From: Melieria omissa
Lineage: Eukaryota; Arthropoda; Insecta; Diptera; Ulidiidae
Direction of reading: 5' to 3'
Assembly: GCA_963971225.1 (NCBI GenBank)
Contig: OZ020267.1
Span: 118,847,891 to 118,911,890 of the forward strand
Length of the DNA stretch: 64,000 bases
Below the pieces are notes generated by a model, which worked only from the letters and a program-made list of their open reading frames with translations, was not told the origin of the DNA and did no database searches. The translations under genes and the position numbers were made by a program. Positions 33,000 to 47,900 of the stretch are shown here, piece by piece. Every line of letters starts with the position of its first letter. The stretch's first letter is position 1.

Positions 33000-35900
33000 T
33001 TAGTCATATTCCGGTTCCATCCACTCTGTGCTAGCCCAGTTGGGTAAATCTGTTTCATACTCCCATCCTGGTCCCTGCATATAAAAGAGAATCAAAATGT
33101 TTGATATTTGTAAACGCAATGTATACTGTTTGCTTTTATTTAACATTATTACTGTGGTACAACAAACAAGCATTACGATGAATTAAGATTTAAGCAATTG
33201 AGGCTTCATACATTTCTTTGGCGATTTTTTTATCAACGCAAGCTGATTTAAATATGGAAGATTCGATAGAATGCAAAAAACATATTCAAACATATTTCGT
33301 GAACGAAGTCCAGTAGAATACCTAAAAGTTACAGGATTAAAAAAACTTTGAAACCATGTCAGACTAAAAAGTGACACGGCAATTATTGCCCTCAATTCTA
33401 TTATCTGTAATATGCCATTATCGTTCCTGCATGTTGATTATAGTATTATAATATGACGAAATATAATATATTTCGTACAATTTACAGCAAAAAGAAAGTA
33501 ATTGTTTATTGTTTGACATAAAAACAAATGAAGAACTGGGACGAACGGCCTAATTGATTTTGGACATCTGACTGAAACTAAATTCTGACTTCATTGGGGT
33601 TCCAACTAAGAACTGACTGGAAAATGGTTATGATTCACTTTATTTTACGATATTAGAAAAAATGTAAGATACGAAAACGCCAATATTGGACACTTTAGCA
33701 TTCATAGACATTAGACATGATTTAGTATGCAGATTCTTAATATTGTCCCAGGTAACGCAACCTGCTGCCACAAGCCGCATTACAGTGCAATATGATGTGG
33801 TCCTGGAATCCAATGCATTCCAGCACTAATCCTGAGGTTATCTCATATGAAATTAGTGCTTTGATGGCTGCATGGCTGTCGGAGCAGATATCGATGTCCT
33901 GCCCTCTGTTCGCACGTTCGCGATTGAATTTCACACAGAGCCTGATAGCATACAGTTCTACAGCTCAGAAGTTACTCTTAAGAGGTTAATATCTATGACT
34001 CACACCCTCTAGTTTTTCTTATTGAATATTGAATTTAAATCATCTGAAGTGTCATTTATTTAGTGAAATGTTTGCTATTTACGAATATAGATCATTTAAC
34101 TGAAGGACGTGTAAAATCAGTTAAAATTTACTACAAAAGTGGTTCAAACGTGGCCACCTCATAAGCATTATGTGGTGATTATGGTCGTCATAATCGACCT
34201 ACTGTGCAAGGAACTGGCAAGATTATAAAGAAATTTGAGGTGACTGGAAGCGTTACAGATGTGGAGGCGGCGGAAAGGGAGCTTTATCAATCCTAACCAG
34301 GAAAGATGAGATAATCAGCAGGAATAAATACTGGGAAAATCAACCAGGTCTGGAACATTCCAAGGCGATTATCGGGTCATATATTAGAAAAAGATTCAAG
34401 GAATGTATGAGTTTATCAAAGAATAACCTGAGAATCATCTTATTATCACCTAACTAAACTAGGAATCCGTGCAAACGGACAATGCAGGTTCTGTTCGCAG
34501 GAAAATGAAACTGCAATGCACATACTAGGAGAATGCCCTGTACTTCTGCATGATCGTAAGAAGCTCCTAGGGGAATACCTCATCAGAGGTGCGAACTGGG
34601 ACTCCAGAGGTATAGGAAGGAGATATACTAAAATTCCTCTCGGTAGTTAAGCTCACAGATGAACTGTGAGTCCATGAAGGGGGTTTTTGAGTTTTGTTGA
34701 TAAAAGCTTGGAACTTTTACCCCGAGCCAAGCCTTTTATAGGCGTTTCCCAGCAAAAATGTTCAGTTTGTTAGTTTCACGAAAATAAGCTCTATATTGCC
34801 CAACTTTTGTGTTTTTTTCATGGGGGTTCGCATTTGGGGGTACCGCATTTGTTTTGAATTTTCTGCCAAAACCAACAGAAAAACGTTCTGGGGAAACACT
34901 GCTTATGCGGCAACACTAACACTAGTGCACCATCAAAAAGAAGGTTTGCTACTTAGGATTTACTTTGATTTGGAACATAGAAACACTGGCTAGCTTAAAA
35001 TTCAATCGCATGTGTGTGGTGACGAATATTTATATATGTGGGTTTATTGTCAATATATGCAGCTCTTTCTTTCATCTTCAGTATGCTGGTAGTGACATTT
35101 TCATAAATATTAAGTGAAAAGCAGTATGTGCACGAAATTATTTGTTTGCTTATTCCCATCTTCCCGCTCAAGCGTTTAGCTTTCTGATTGAATTTGATAG
35201 ATGTAAAGAGCAATTCGGTTTCCAATAGAGAAATTAATGCAACTTTCGATGCAGATGTCTCCCGATAGGCCCTTATAAATTGTTGTATGGATAGCGAGAT
35301 CTCAGAATCCCTTATTCAAATAAGTATATAGATAAAAAATATTATACATACGAGGGCGGGTCAATAAGTCCGTGACTTTTTGAATTTCCCGCCTCTTAAT
35401 TGAAATGGCAACACTGCTCCCGTCAACAGTCATCTGTCAGTTGACTCTTGTCAAAAATTGAACAAGCTGCGACATTTAGTTTGTTTTTGACAGCCGTTAA
35501 TATCAGACTACCGCGTTGACTAAGAAGAAAATGGGAAAAAGTGAATTTCGTGTGCACGGGTGCACACATGTGCAGTTTCTATGGCAAAAATCCATGAATT
35601 GGGCTACGAATTGTTCCCTCATCCCGCCTATTCACCCGATCTAGCCCCAAGTGACTATTTCTTGTTCCCAAACTTGAAGATATGGCTCGGCGGAAAGAGA
35701 TTTGCCTCCAATGACGAAGTCGTCTGACAAACAAATGCCTATTTTGAAGACCTCGACAAATCATATTTTTCGGAAGGGATAAAAAAAACTGGAGAAACGT
35801 TGGGCTAAGTGTATAGATAGATCTCAAAGGAGACTACGTTGAAAAAGAAAAAAACTTTTATCTAAAAACCTGTTTCATTCAAAAAGTCACGGACTTATTG

Positions 35901-38900
35901 ACCCGCCCTCGTATGTATGTATATTTGTATGTAAGTACGTATTTAAATTCGGTGACAAATTTCAACGCTTCTGACATATAAAACTCAATTACACCAAAAA
36001 TTTTATTTAAAAGATATCAACATGTGATAATCGAAATGCACTTAACTTGGAAAGGTGCCTGCTACATACCAATTTTTAAGGTAGGTCGGATTATAAGCAG
36101 TGTAATTACCTTGTACTTCCATGCATGCAAATACATCACCAAGTCTTTAGGTTTGGGATCTCTGTAGCGTACTTTACATTCATAACAATGCTTATCGGCT
36201 GTCATTTTCTCAGCATTGAAAGCCATATCCGGTGATTCATGTCCTGTTTGTGTCGCCACGGTCACCTAAAAGGGAGCAGAAATCGAGATTTGAAATTTCG
36301 TAGTTACACAGAAGCATTTGTCTAAACAGTCACAGGGGCAAATCGTTCTACCTTGCAATGAGGACTTAAAATGGTTTGGTTAAGACCCACAAATCCGTCA
36401 TTTCGGCTCGAAAATATTGATTCTGTCTGCACTCCCTCACTCATATCCTCCCTTTGCTTTGTACTTTCCATAGGCACATGCGATATCTTCTCGTTGAGGC
36501 TATCTACCGGTGTCGTTGCTCTTGGTTGTGGACTCTCTGAGCACGGTGATGGTTCACGAGAGACGGTTTCCGACTCATCATCACTTAATACATTGACTTG
36601 AAATTTTTTAAATCAAAAAGAATTTAATCACACTAGAGTTACGAAACATTAATCGTTGTATGATATTTACCCCCTTTGGGCTCGGCAATGGTCTTAAAAA
36701 GCAGCATGTCTGAATCACCATCAATTCCCAGCCAGTTCTCGGCATTATGTATGTTGATCAAATCACGCACCAACTCGTCATCTGTTTTTCCGCCAATATC
36801 TCCGCCTCGACCCTTTAACGGCCCGAAAACATCATGATTGTAAAGTGGATCGTTGACAACTGGATAGCCTAATAGCCAGAAGGATATTGCATATATAACA
36901 AATTTTTCTAAATAAAATAAGTAAAAAGAGCTAATCCCCTTAAGCATTTGAACAATTGTGTAGAAAATTCATGAATTAACAATAAAAATAATTCGATAAC
37001 AAAGGACGAGTATAATGCAGGGACTTAACTATTATACGTTTTTTAAGAAAATAATTGCAATGCAACTATTACAATGCAACATAAATTTTATTTGTTGATT
37101 ATAACTATTTTTTGCAACAGTTAATTTTTACATCACGTAATAACTATTATGAGAAACACATTTTTTTCGTTTTCGATAATTATTATTTTGGATTTTTTTT
37201 TTGTAAATGTTGCTTCATAACTTTTATTTATGACTTTTTTTTTCATTTACGTTGCCGATAACTATAATTTTGAGAAACATTTTTTACGTTGCTTCATAAC
37301 TTTTATTTATGACTTTTTTCATTTACGTTGCCGATAACTTTTACGTTGTTTCATAACTTTTGTGAAAGAATTTTTTTTACGTTGCCGTACCACATTTTGA
37401 GTATGAATTGATTTTTCATTGTTTAGTTGTTGCTGGAAATTAGATTTCGGCAGTTAATTTGCATTTGTCAATTAAAAAAATTATAAATCAATTCATGTCC
37501 AAAATGTGGTAATGCAACGTAAAAATTTTTTGTTTCAAAATAATAGTTTTTGGGAATGTAAATAAAAGAAAATTCACAAATAAAAGTTATGAAGTAACGT
37601 AAAAAAAAAATTCTCAAATTCTCAATGTAAAAAAACAAAATTCCCAAAATAAAAATTATCGACAACGAAAAATATACTTGTTACTTATAAGAGTTATTAT
37701 GCAACTCAAAAATATTAATTACATGATAATAGTTTTAGCCGACGTAAAAAATTTCTTATTGGGAATATTTATTATAAAGCAATTTTTTAGAAGTTTCTTA
37801 AATTCGGGCAATTTTTGTATTTCCAAAAATATGGATAATAATTATTTTGGGTCTTTGGTGTAATGACTTCATTATATAAAGTAGGCTACTCCAAGACGCC
37901 GATTCATTAGGATCGGTTCCTTGAATGCATTCCTTTGACTCAATTTCAAAAGACTTGGACGTCATAAGTACACAAACATAACTGAGACGATAGTATAGTC
38001 TCTGGGAGAATTTTTACACGGCTGACAGGGACCTAAAATTGTTTTCGTTTTTATAACTAGAGAACTATTTTACTGCAGAGTTTGGCCTTTACTGCTGAGG
38101 GCGCGAAACATGAATTATTAAAAGCCGACAACACCGGAACAACAATAGTGGTAAAACGATAGCTTGTACCTACCTAGATATTGCAAATGAACGCGGATCT
38201 GGTGCATACGTCCGGTTAAAGGCTTACACAAAACCACACTTGTTGTCCCATTATGCGCAATCTTCTGAAATGTCGTCGTGCAGTCCTTTCCTTTTGGTGA
38301 CACTTTACAAACACCTATTTTGTAACTGACGACTTCAATTGGTTCCTTACACTCGATAATTCCCCTGAAATGGTTCATTAAAACAAATTAGTAAAATAAA
38401 GATGTTAGGTTATTTAGAGGGTCATGTAAATGATTTATTTTGTAATGTAGGTCTAACCATTGCCAACATTCAGGGATTGACTCTGTATTTCACGAGCATT
38501 GTATTAGTTCAACACAATTTGAAGAGGTGGTTTTAATCTTAAACTTGTATAATTCTCGATAAAAAGAGAATGTAAAAATAACGATACCTCAGTTAATGTG
38601 GCTCCTTCTTTGCACCATTCACAAATTCAACGGTAAATCTCAAATGTAAATTGAAATAATTCAAATGAATTCTGAAATACACCTATACACCAATACCTCA
38701 CTTTGCGTTGTGGTTACGTTCCAAAAAAACACGACGCAAATTGAAACGACGCAAAGTGAATTATGAATTTCTATAGCAAGCCATGTAAAGATCGAAGATA
38801 GGTTCCAGGTTTACGAAAATACTACTTTTTAAAAATAAAATTGAAAAAAAACAAATTCAATTAAAACAAAATAAAATATTCAATTCATTTATAAAAACAA

Positions 38901-41900
38901 AATAAAAATTAATCACTGTCTGATGAGTCCATAGTGGCTGTTGTCGTAAGTCGTCTTTCTTTCACAAAAGTTAGAAAGGGAATCCCCGAGTTTTGATGGC
39001 ATGGCGAAAAAATTAAATTAGAAAATTAAAAAAAAAAAATTAAAGACTCGAACCCAAAACAACGCAACTTCGAAAATCTAACGACGCACAGTGAAAATGT
39101 GTACTAATTCAGCAGCGACGCAACTTCGAAAAAACGCAAAATGAAACGACACAAAGCGAGGTATTGGTGTACATAAAAATTTTACTCGCGGGACAACTCC
39201 CAGTGAGCCTAACATCTATGCGAACGCACGGATGATTCGAGATCTACCGCACTGAACAAATGGTACAAACTCAGGAAGGAATGGAATTGAAATGTGACGA
39301 TTAATATGAACAAGTGATCAAACTTATAAAATGTTTTATGAATAATGTGAGGCGTTTACATTTTAACGCAGGGTATAAAAAAAGGCCTTTCGAGCCATAC
39401 ATACTCTGGAAATTCACCTTCCACACGACAGATGTACTCTTTCTGCACTTGTCTGTTGCGAATTTGATGTTCCATTTGTCGGGCCTTCTTTGGACTGCGC
39501 CCGAATAACAGTAGGCCGGACGTAAGTCGATCCAATCTATGAATCGTCCGTAAATTTTTTAGATTGTATTCTTTGGCGAGTATAAATACTACAGTGTTGT
39601 GACGATATCTACCACACGGATGTACCTTAATAATGGTTCAATAAAGAATTGTTGTTTTAAATGCAATAGATTGACACAATTCTTAACTCTTAAAAATTAG
39701 TACGTACTATACTAAATATCCCAATATTTAGCGACATTTTGGATCATTCCTTAAAAAAGCTGATCTTTATTAACATGGGTGCGTTTTACATGGCAAAATA
39801 TTTTTTGAAGGAATGTACTGTTGGTCGTTGGTTTTCCCTTAACAGAGTAAGGCTTCCACTGCCACACACCTATAGTAAGTATAGCGAAATTAATACGTTC
39901 CAAATATTTTAATGCACACATTAAGATCCGCTGTTTTAAAGTATGACCTAACGTGCTATAAAGCATAAAACTTATTACATACATTTCCATATCTATACTT
40001 AACCATTTTTTATTGACTTGATGTGTATACCAAATTTTTAGCTACATTTATCCATATAAGAAAGTGAAATATTGTATGACAAACTTGGAACTTAACACTA
40101 AAATTAATATGGATGCGTGTGCAACGTAGAATACATGCGAAGTCGTTCAAGTTATGCGAGTGCTATTATTAAGCAGTACGTACGCCCATACACGCGTATG
40201 TATAGGGATTGCAGTCCCGGGATCCTGAACAATTTCAGTCCCGAAAATTCCCTGGATTGAAAAAGTCCGACACCGGGATCGAAACAAACAAAATTTGCTT
40301 TTGTCAAACTGTTTGCTTTTGTCATCTTATTTTCTAAAAAGGCAAACCTTCTTATTTAATAAAAAAACTTCGTACTATCTGTATAACTTTGAATAAGTTT
40401 AATGCAACAAGAGCTTTGTTTGTGTACAGATATTTTGTACAAATTTGTACAAAGTATGTATGTTTGGTTTGGTATGTTTGAATCTGTACAGGGTTGGAAG
40501 GGACCTACAGATTTATGCCGATTCCGAACGGCGAGTTGGGAGCTTTTTCATAGGCAATTTTACTATCAGAGGTTTGCGATTTCCTGCTGTCCTCTCAGCC
40601 GCCGAAAGAAATGTTTGTTTTCTTTTTTTCGGTGTTAGCAGCAACGGAGTCTTGAAACTAGGTTCGAGCGTCGTATATGACTCTGGCACTAGCCAGCTGA
40701 GCTACGGCGGCTGCACGGCTACGGGTATGAACAAGGCTTTGAATAAAATACATTGAACCAATTTCTCTGAATAAAGCTTCAAAGTTACGAAAAAATTATT
40801 CAAAACTTATTTGTACCGCAATAGTTTGGTTTTACAGAGCTTGATTTGTAAGGGAGCAAGTTAAAAACATTTATAATTATTTATAAACTCGTCTTTGTGC
40901 TACTTTGTAAATAAATATAATAAGAATAATTAAAGTAATAATAATACTAATAATAACACCACGCACAAATAGAAAACCTAAGAAAATATTTCAACACTAG
41001 CATCAACCTAGAAACATACACAACAATAACAACACAAAAAATAAACAACTTGGAGAATAAAGCCCTCAGTGGACGACACTATAACCTAATGCAACACCAA
41101 TTTATTGACAAACGCCTTTCATACAAATGATTACAAGTAGGTCAACTAAAACCAGAAACAGAACTCATGAACAGAATTCATGCTTGCCATCCAAGACCAA
41201 GTCATAGCAACTAGAAATCACAGAAAATACATAACCAAAGAACCAATCCAAACTGATTCATGTAGAAGATACCATCAACAGCCAGAAACAATTGAACATA
41301 TCATAGGCAGCTGCAACTAAGCCGCTAAAATTATACATGAAAAACTAGCAACGAAACACAACTTAATAGACGATACCTCACCATATTACAAATACACACC
41401 ACACAGAATACTAGAAAATGAAAATCACAAATTATACTGGGACAACACAATACATACAGATAGAACAATAATGCATAACCGACAAGACATAACCCTAACC
41501 GACGAAATACGACAAATCACATATATAATCGACATTGCGATACCAAATGAACATAATATAACACAGAAAGAAGACGAAAAGATAAACAAATACGAGCTAC
41601 TAGCAATAGAATAATAATAATAATAATTGACTGGCACGACAGCCCGATACCGCGACTAAGGTCTAGCTACCCGCAACCATCCGTGTTGTGCGTGCGAATG
41701 TTTTTACAAGGTTGGAGGCGAGTTGAGAGCTTTTTCATAGGCAATTTTACTCTCAGAGGTTTGCCATTTCCTGCTGAGAGGACAGCCGCCGAAAGAAAAA
41801 TTTTTGTTTTTCTTTTTTCGGTGTTAGCAGCAACGGGATTTTGAACCTGGGCTCGAGCGTCGCATTTGACTCGCGGCCCAACGCACTAGCCAGCTGAGCT

Positions 41901-44900
41901 ACGGCGGCTGCGATAGTAATAGAACTTAAAGAAATATTGAAACAAAACCAAGTTAAAATAATCCCAATAATATTATCTGTAACAGGTATAACCACAAAAA
42001 ACTTCCAAATATATTTAAAAAGCCTAGATCTTGACCCTAACACACACATATAAATACAAAGGCAGCTATACTGAAAACAGCAACAATAGCCCGAAAATTC
42101 CTGAACCATGACTGAATAACGGTATGTATACCCGGAGTAGGTAAAACCCAGCCAAAGGCTGTGAATGCGAAATTCGGAAATAATAATAATAATATATTAT
42201 AATGTTTCGCTTAGCTTTCTAGTGTTTCGCTATTTGCTACTGAGTAGGCAGTTGCCACAAAAGAAATTGTTTTATTTATATCTTGGTGTTGGCTACGGCG
42301 AGACTTGAATATGTAGTGGCGTTGCTTTAGACTCCCGGTCTGTTGTCGTATTTATATGGGTGAGCCACGGCCTTTTAATTTAATTGCAATATAATAAATA
42401 TATAACACCGTGTGGCATAAATTAAAAAATTTCGAAACACACGAAAAAATCGATATACTCGCAAAACTAGGGGCTGTAGTAAAACTGCGTTTTTAGTTTT
42501 TCTCTCTGACGAGAGGATTTTTTTTAAGAACTTTCAAATTTCAAGGACATGTTTATTTCAAGGAATTATTTCAAAAATGGAGCGCATTGTAGAATAACAA
42601 TATGGGTATCAAATGAAAGAGAAAGATCCTTAGAATCTTAGAAAAATTAATGTTTTGGTGCAAAAGGACAAAGAGGTAATGAAAATGTTCTTTTAAAACT
42701 TTATTCTTGAATATTCTTGGAAGTTTTCAATAGTTTTTTTTTTCAAAAAAATATATCTTAAGGACTAATATGTACACTACAACATCCGTCCACACAAAAG
42801 GTATTTGAATTCCAGAATACTTTTGGCCGCAAAGCCGAACTTACGATTATAATAGTTATTGCTTAGGAGCGACCGACCGCGCATCAAGGTTTCGAATAGA
42901 AAAAAAAATGTAAACCCCCGACAAAAGGTATTTGAATACAGAAAAACTGCAGTTTACTACCACTCTCCATATAATGGAAAAATATAACCACACACAAATA
43001 TTGAAGGCTTGTGGTGTCACGCAAAATATTCAATGCCACAATACCATAAAAGCAGAAAAGGTTTTAATGGCTATTTGCGAAATTGAAGCTTTTGAAATAC
43101 GTGGGCAGTCCGATAAGATCGTAAGAGAAATTTACTATCGTGCAGTACATCCTCGTAGACGCCTACTGTCAAAATTTCAGCCATATTTGATTTGAAGTTT
43201 TGTTTTGACCGCGTGTGGAAACGAACGTGTCCGCGGATTTTAGAAAAATGGAAAAAGAGCAATATCGGTCGGTGATTCACCAATTTAGTCGCATTAGGCT
43301 ACGAACAGCTGCCCCATCCAACGTATTCTCCAGATTTGGCCCCGTGTCACTTCTTTTTATTTCCAAACTTGAAAAATTCACTCGCAGGGCAGAAATTTAA
43401 GTCGAATGAGGAGGTTATCGCCGCCACGGAGGCATCCAGAAAACGTATTTTTCAGATGGGTTAAAGAAGTTGGAGCGTCGCTGGGTCAAGTGTATCGAGT
43501 TAAAAGGAGACTACGTTGAGAAATAAATCGCCACTTTTCCAAAATTTTCGTTTTTCTTTTGTAGGCTAAGTACTTATCATACCACCCACGTATGTATGTA
43601 TGACATATAGTCACAACTTTGCATAATTATGAACGAGTTTGTACGTACATATGTACGTACATGCGAGATGTTTCTTAATTTACATACATCATCAACGACT
43701 TCTCTGATGGAGAATCTTTTTGCCATAATTTTTTTTATTTTTCACGTTTTCGTCAGCACTTTTGATTTTCGAAAAATGCCAGTTTTAGTTTTTTGTTTTG
43801 CTTGCTGATTTGTTACTCGATAGTTGGTTAATATGATTATTTCACAAAACAAAATACGCGTACAATATACCCCTATTATTGAGATGTAGTGCCTAGCATA
43901 CGCATGTATGTGCTTATGCTTTCATTATGTATATTTTTATATATTGTACTACAGTAGCGGTACTCACGATGTGTGATACATAGTGTGGTAGATGGGCAAA
44001 GCAGGTAGCAAACTTGCTGGTAGTGTTTTTATTCCAATCCGCGCGATTGCTTGTCTGAAACACGTGCACATTTTGAATTTGATTTGAGTTCTGCCAGATC
44101 TACTTTGTAGTGCTAATATCGAAGTTAGGAACCACACACGGCAGCCGCCGTAGCTTAGCTGGACAGTGCGTTGGGCGCGAGTCAAATGCGTCAAATGCAG
44201 GAAATGGCAAACCTCTGAGAGTAAAATTGCCTATGAAGATGCTCCCAACTCGGCGTTCGGAATCGGCGTAAAACTCTAAGTCCCTTCCAACCTTGTAAAA
44301 ACATTCGCACGCACAACACGGATGGTTGCGGGTAGTTAGGCCTTACAGGGCTATTCTGGCAAAGACTGTTAAAACACTTTCAAAAGATTATTGAAAGATA
44401 GTTTGAAAGACTGAATGAAAGATTTTGGCTATTCCAACGAAAAAATCTTTCGGAAAAAGCTCTAAAATTCAACACTCGAGTTGAAAAGCTGTTTTCGGCG
44501 AACAGCATTGCCAGCCAACTCTTTTTCTGTGAAATTTGAAGCATTTTTGCAATGATGAAAGAAAATTATTTTTCCAATTTTCGTTATGATTTTCTTTTTA
44601 ATTACAGATGTGTTCATCAGGATTATTTTGCAGTTACGTATTTCTTTTTAGAAAAGACAAGAACTGGTGTAAAAATATGAATTCAAATTAATTGATTTAT
44701 TTTTTATGTGATGTTAATGATGTTGTCAGATTTAACCTTAAGGCAATGAACAGCACATGAAGACAAACACTTTCGGTCAATTTATATTATGTACTTTTGC
44801 TGTTAATTGGTGTATTTTTACGTTTTCTATCATCCTTCATAAAAATCTCACATTTGTAAACCAAGTGCTCTGTTCGATGCTGGCAATACTGTTGGCAAAC

Positions 44901-47900
44901 GAACCGTCCGTCGTGAAATGAAAAATTCAAACGCAGTTTCAAAAATTTCAATCAATGGCTGAAGAAATCAAGCTGAAGTAAAAATTAAAAAAGTAATTGC
45001 ATTCTTTTATAAAATATGTCCATATATATTATATTATATACGTATACCGTTTCTTTTCATAACACAAACACAACGCACGTACTTTTTGCAACCTGAAAGA
45101 CGACCCCAAGAGCACATCTTTCAAACTGTCTTTCATGTTACGGAAAAAAGCTTTCAAGATAGTTGCTAGAATAGCAAATTGTCTTTCGAAAGATTTTTGT
45201 ACTTCGAAAGATTGAGGTGAGTTGAAAGATAGTTGCCAGAATAGCCCTGTTAGTCTCGTAATCGGGCTGTCATGCCAGTCAAGAAGAGAAGAAAAAGTAG
45301 CCACACATAGTGAATACCGCCAGTGAGTGAAAATTTGAGGTACTAAGTATGAGTACACATTATCTACTAAGTGTTAGATTGTTTCATGCATGTTATTAGT
45401 AGGTGCCATTTTCAGATATGAAAATGGTGTAGTAAGAATTATTCGATAGTAAACACAATGGCGGTCGTTAAAGCCACTTACTGGTATTGATGCTGGTTTG
45501 TTTACAACCACAATGTCATCGTCCATGTGCACTATTGTGATTGGTTGACTTGTGACTGGAACTTCATGTCTGCAAATATACGTACACGTTATACATATGT
45601 ATTTATCTGTAAGTGCTGTGTTATGCATATATACAGTTAGTTCTAAGAGCATAGTTTATTTTTCACTCATATAATTATATAATATATCATTACAATTTTA
45701 TATTAATCTTCATAATTAGTTGGGACAAAATCGCAAACCACTACTAATGATTTCCCCTAGCCCACAGTTATATGTATATTTTATATACATACTTATATAT
45801 ATTGTATATACTAATCAAAATATTAAATTTATTTATTTGTAAGAGGAATAACGAAAAATCATAAAGGTTCATAAAAACATATTGCATTGAATAACGAAAA
45901 TTCTCGTTTGATCTCATTTAGTGAGCTTTAAATAATGACAAATAAAAGAAAACAATTATTAACCCTGATTCCCACAATTTTAAAACTAACGTAAACCCAG
46001 ATATGAGACTGTAAAGCTTATATGAGCTAAATTACTGAAAACATTTGTTTAAAAAGTAATTCTAACATTCCATTTGAGGATTACATATAATAATGGAATC
46101 GAAAATGTTTTGGATTTAACACCATTTGAAATCTTAAGTGAGACTATGAGGCTCACTTCTGTGAATTTGTACAAGAGCTTTCAACGATTTGAAATTTTGC
46201 AAAAATACATTTTATTTATTTTATACTAGTTGACTCGGTGAACGTCATGTCCGGCAATAAAATTCGCTTTGATCAAATCTATTCTCAAAATCCACTACAT
46301 TTAATGATATGTAGTTAAACCACAATTTCACAGTTAAATAAGCAGTTGTTAAATAAACGATCCGTCGCGGTCATTAAATTCTTCCAACCAAAGGGTCCAA
46401 GTAAAAGTGCAACGACACGCCCTCACAGTAAGTCTATGCCGAATTTCAATGCTATACGACTTATAACTCCGAAGCTATTATTACATATGAAAGATTTGAA
46501 TTTTATGGATGGAGCCACACCCCTTATCCAATACCAACCCGATTCTTCCAGTCGAAGAGACGCGGCTGAAAGATAAGATTGAACTAAGTTTCATTGATGT
46601 GCGACTAAAAGTTCCAAAGTTTTGCGGTACAGTTGGGTCACAAAAAATGTGCCACACCACTTGCCCAACGTCCATTAAATTTCAACAGCAGAACGACCCA
46701 CCTATGAGACGACGGTATACTAAATTTTAATGCGGTGCAACTTATAATGGCATAAATGCAGTATAGCGAACCCTCGTGAAAAAAATAAATGAGTATGCTT
46801 CTATACAGAGGGTTGGCTCCTGAATCTAACAACCTAAACATTTTGCCTGGGAAACGCCCACAAAAGGCGTAGTTCGGGGTCAAAGTTCAAGAGCTGAGAG
46901 CTGAGCTAAAGAGCTGCACAACACATCCTATCCCATCCTTTTGTAAGTTCCCATAAAAAGTATTACAATACAATTCAAACATATACCAATATTTTCAGTT
47001 AATAGGGATTTTGAATTTCAGAAATTTAAATATTTTATGAATTTCGTTTCTAAACGTTCTGGTTTATGAACAAGGCTTATAGCATTTATTAGTTCATAGA
47101 ATTTATGAACGCATTCATCAGCGTTCGGTAAACCCGAAGGTTTATGAATGCGTTCTAATTCTTAATGTTTCTCAATAAAAATAGTTTATGTGTTGGTCTC
47201 GTTCAAATCCGAAGCTCCAAAAAAATATGCATGTGCATATAATTCCGATCCCTAGTCATCATTGCACATGAAAATATATTTCTTGTATAAAGTTACTGAA
47301 GTTTTTGTGGCAAACAACACAATCGATGTCAACCCTTTCTCCAATTCCAATCACTCATGCTTACACCACATTGATATTTACGTGTATATTTTTAATATTA
47401 ATCTTTACATGGCTCTTCTCTCTTTTTGAGTTTTTCTATTAATTGAAAAATGCGCAATAATAAAAACAGAGCATTAAGTTGACGAACATCATAAAGTATG
47501 CATAGTATAGTAATATTGTAAAAGACGTGTACTATTATAGCGTTCTGTGTCTTTGCTTGAAATAGAAATACCGATGTAATTTTCTCATGCGTACAGCAGT
47601 GATATAATTTCATAGAAATCGTCACCTTAATATAGAAAGGACGTAACTCATAATTTTTTGAAATCGTGTTTTTTGCATTTACTGTTAGAAAACCCTCAAA
47701 TGTAATCCTGTTTCACAGTCACATGTTGAAAAATAAGGTTTTACAAGGAAATGAATAAGAAAATGGTTTTACAAGGAAATTAGTCCTAACTCAGTTTTTA
47801 TGCATAGCATGGTAGCCATTTCGTTTCTGTTAGGTTATATTTTCTTAAGGGAAATAAATTAAAAAAAAAATTAAAAAAAAAAAAAAATTAAAATTAAAAA

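Noticed and set aside
36062..36109. Extension of the RPUSD2 exon past 36110
   Set aside because: AAG|GTAATT is a good donor and joining to 33074 gives the conserved YKGPGWEY reading; the extension is intron.
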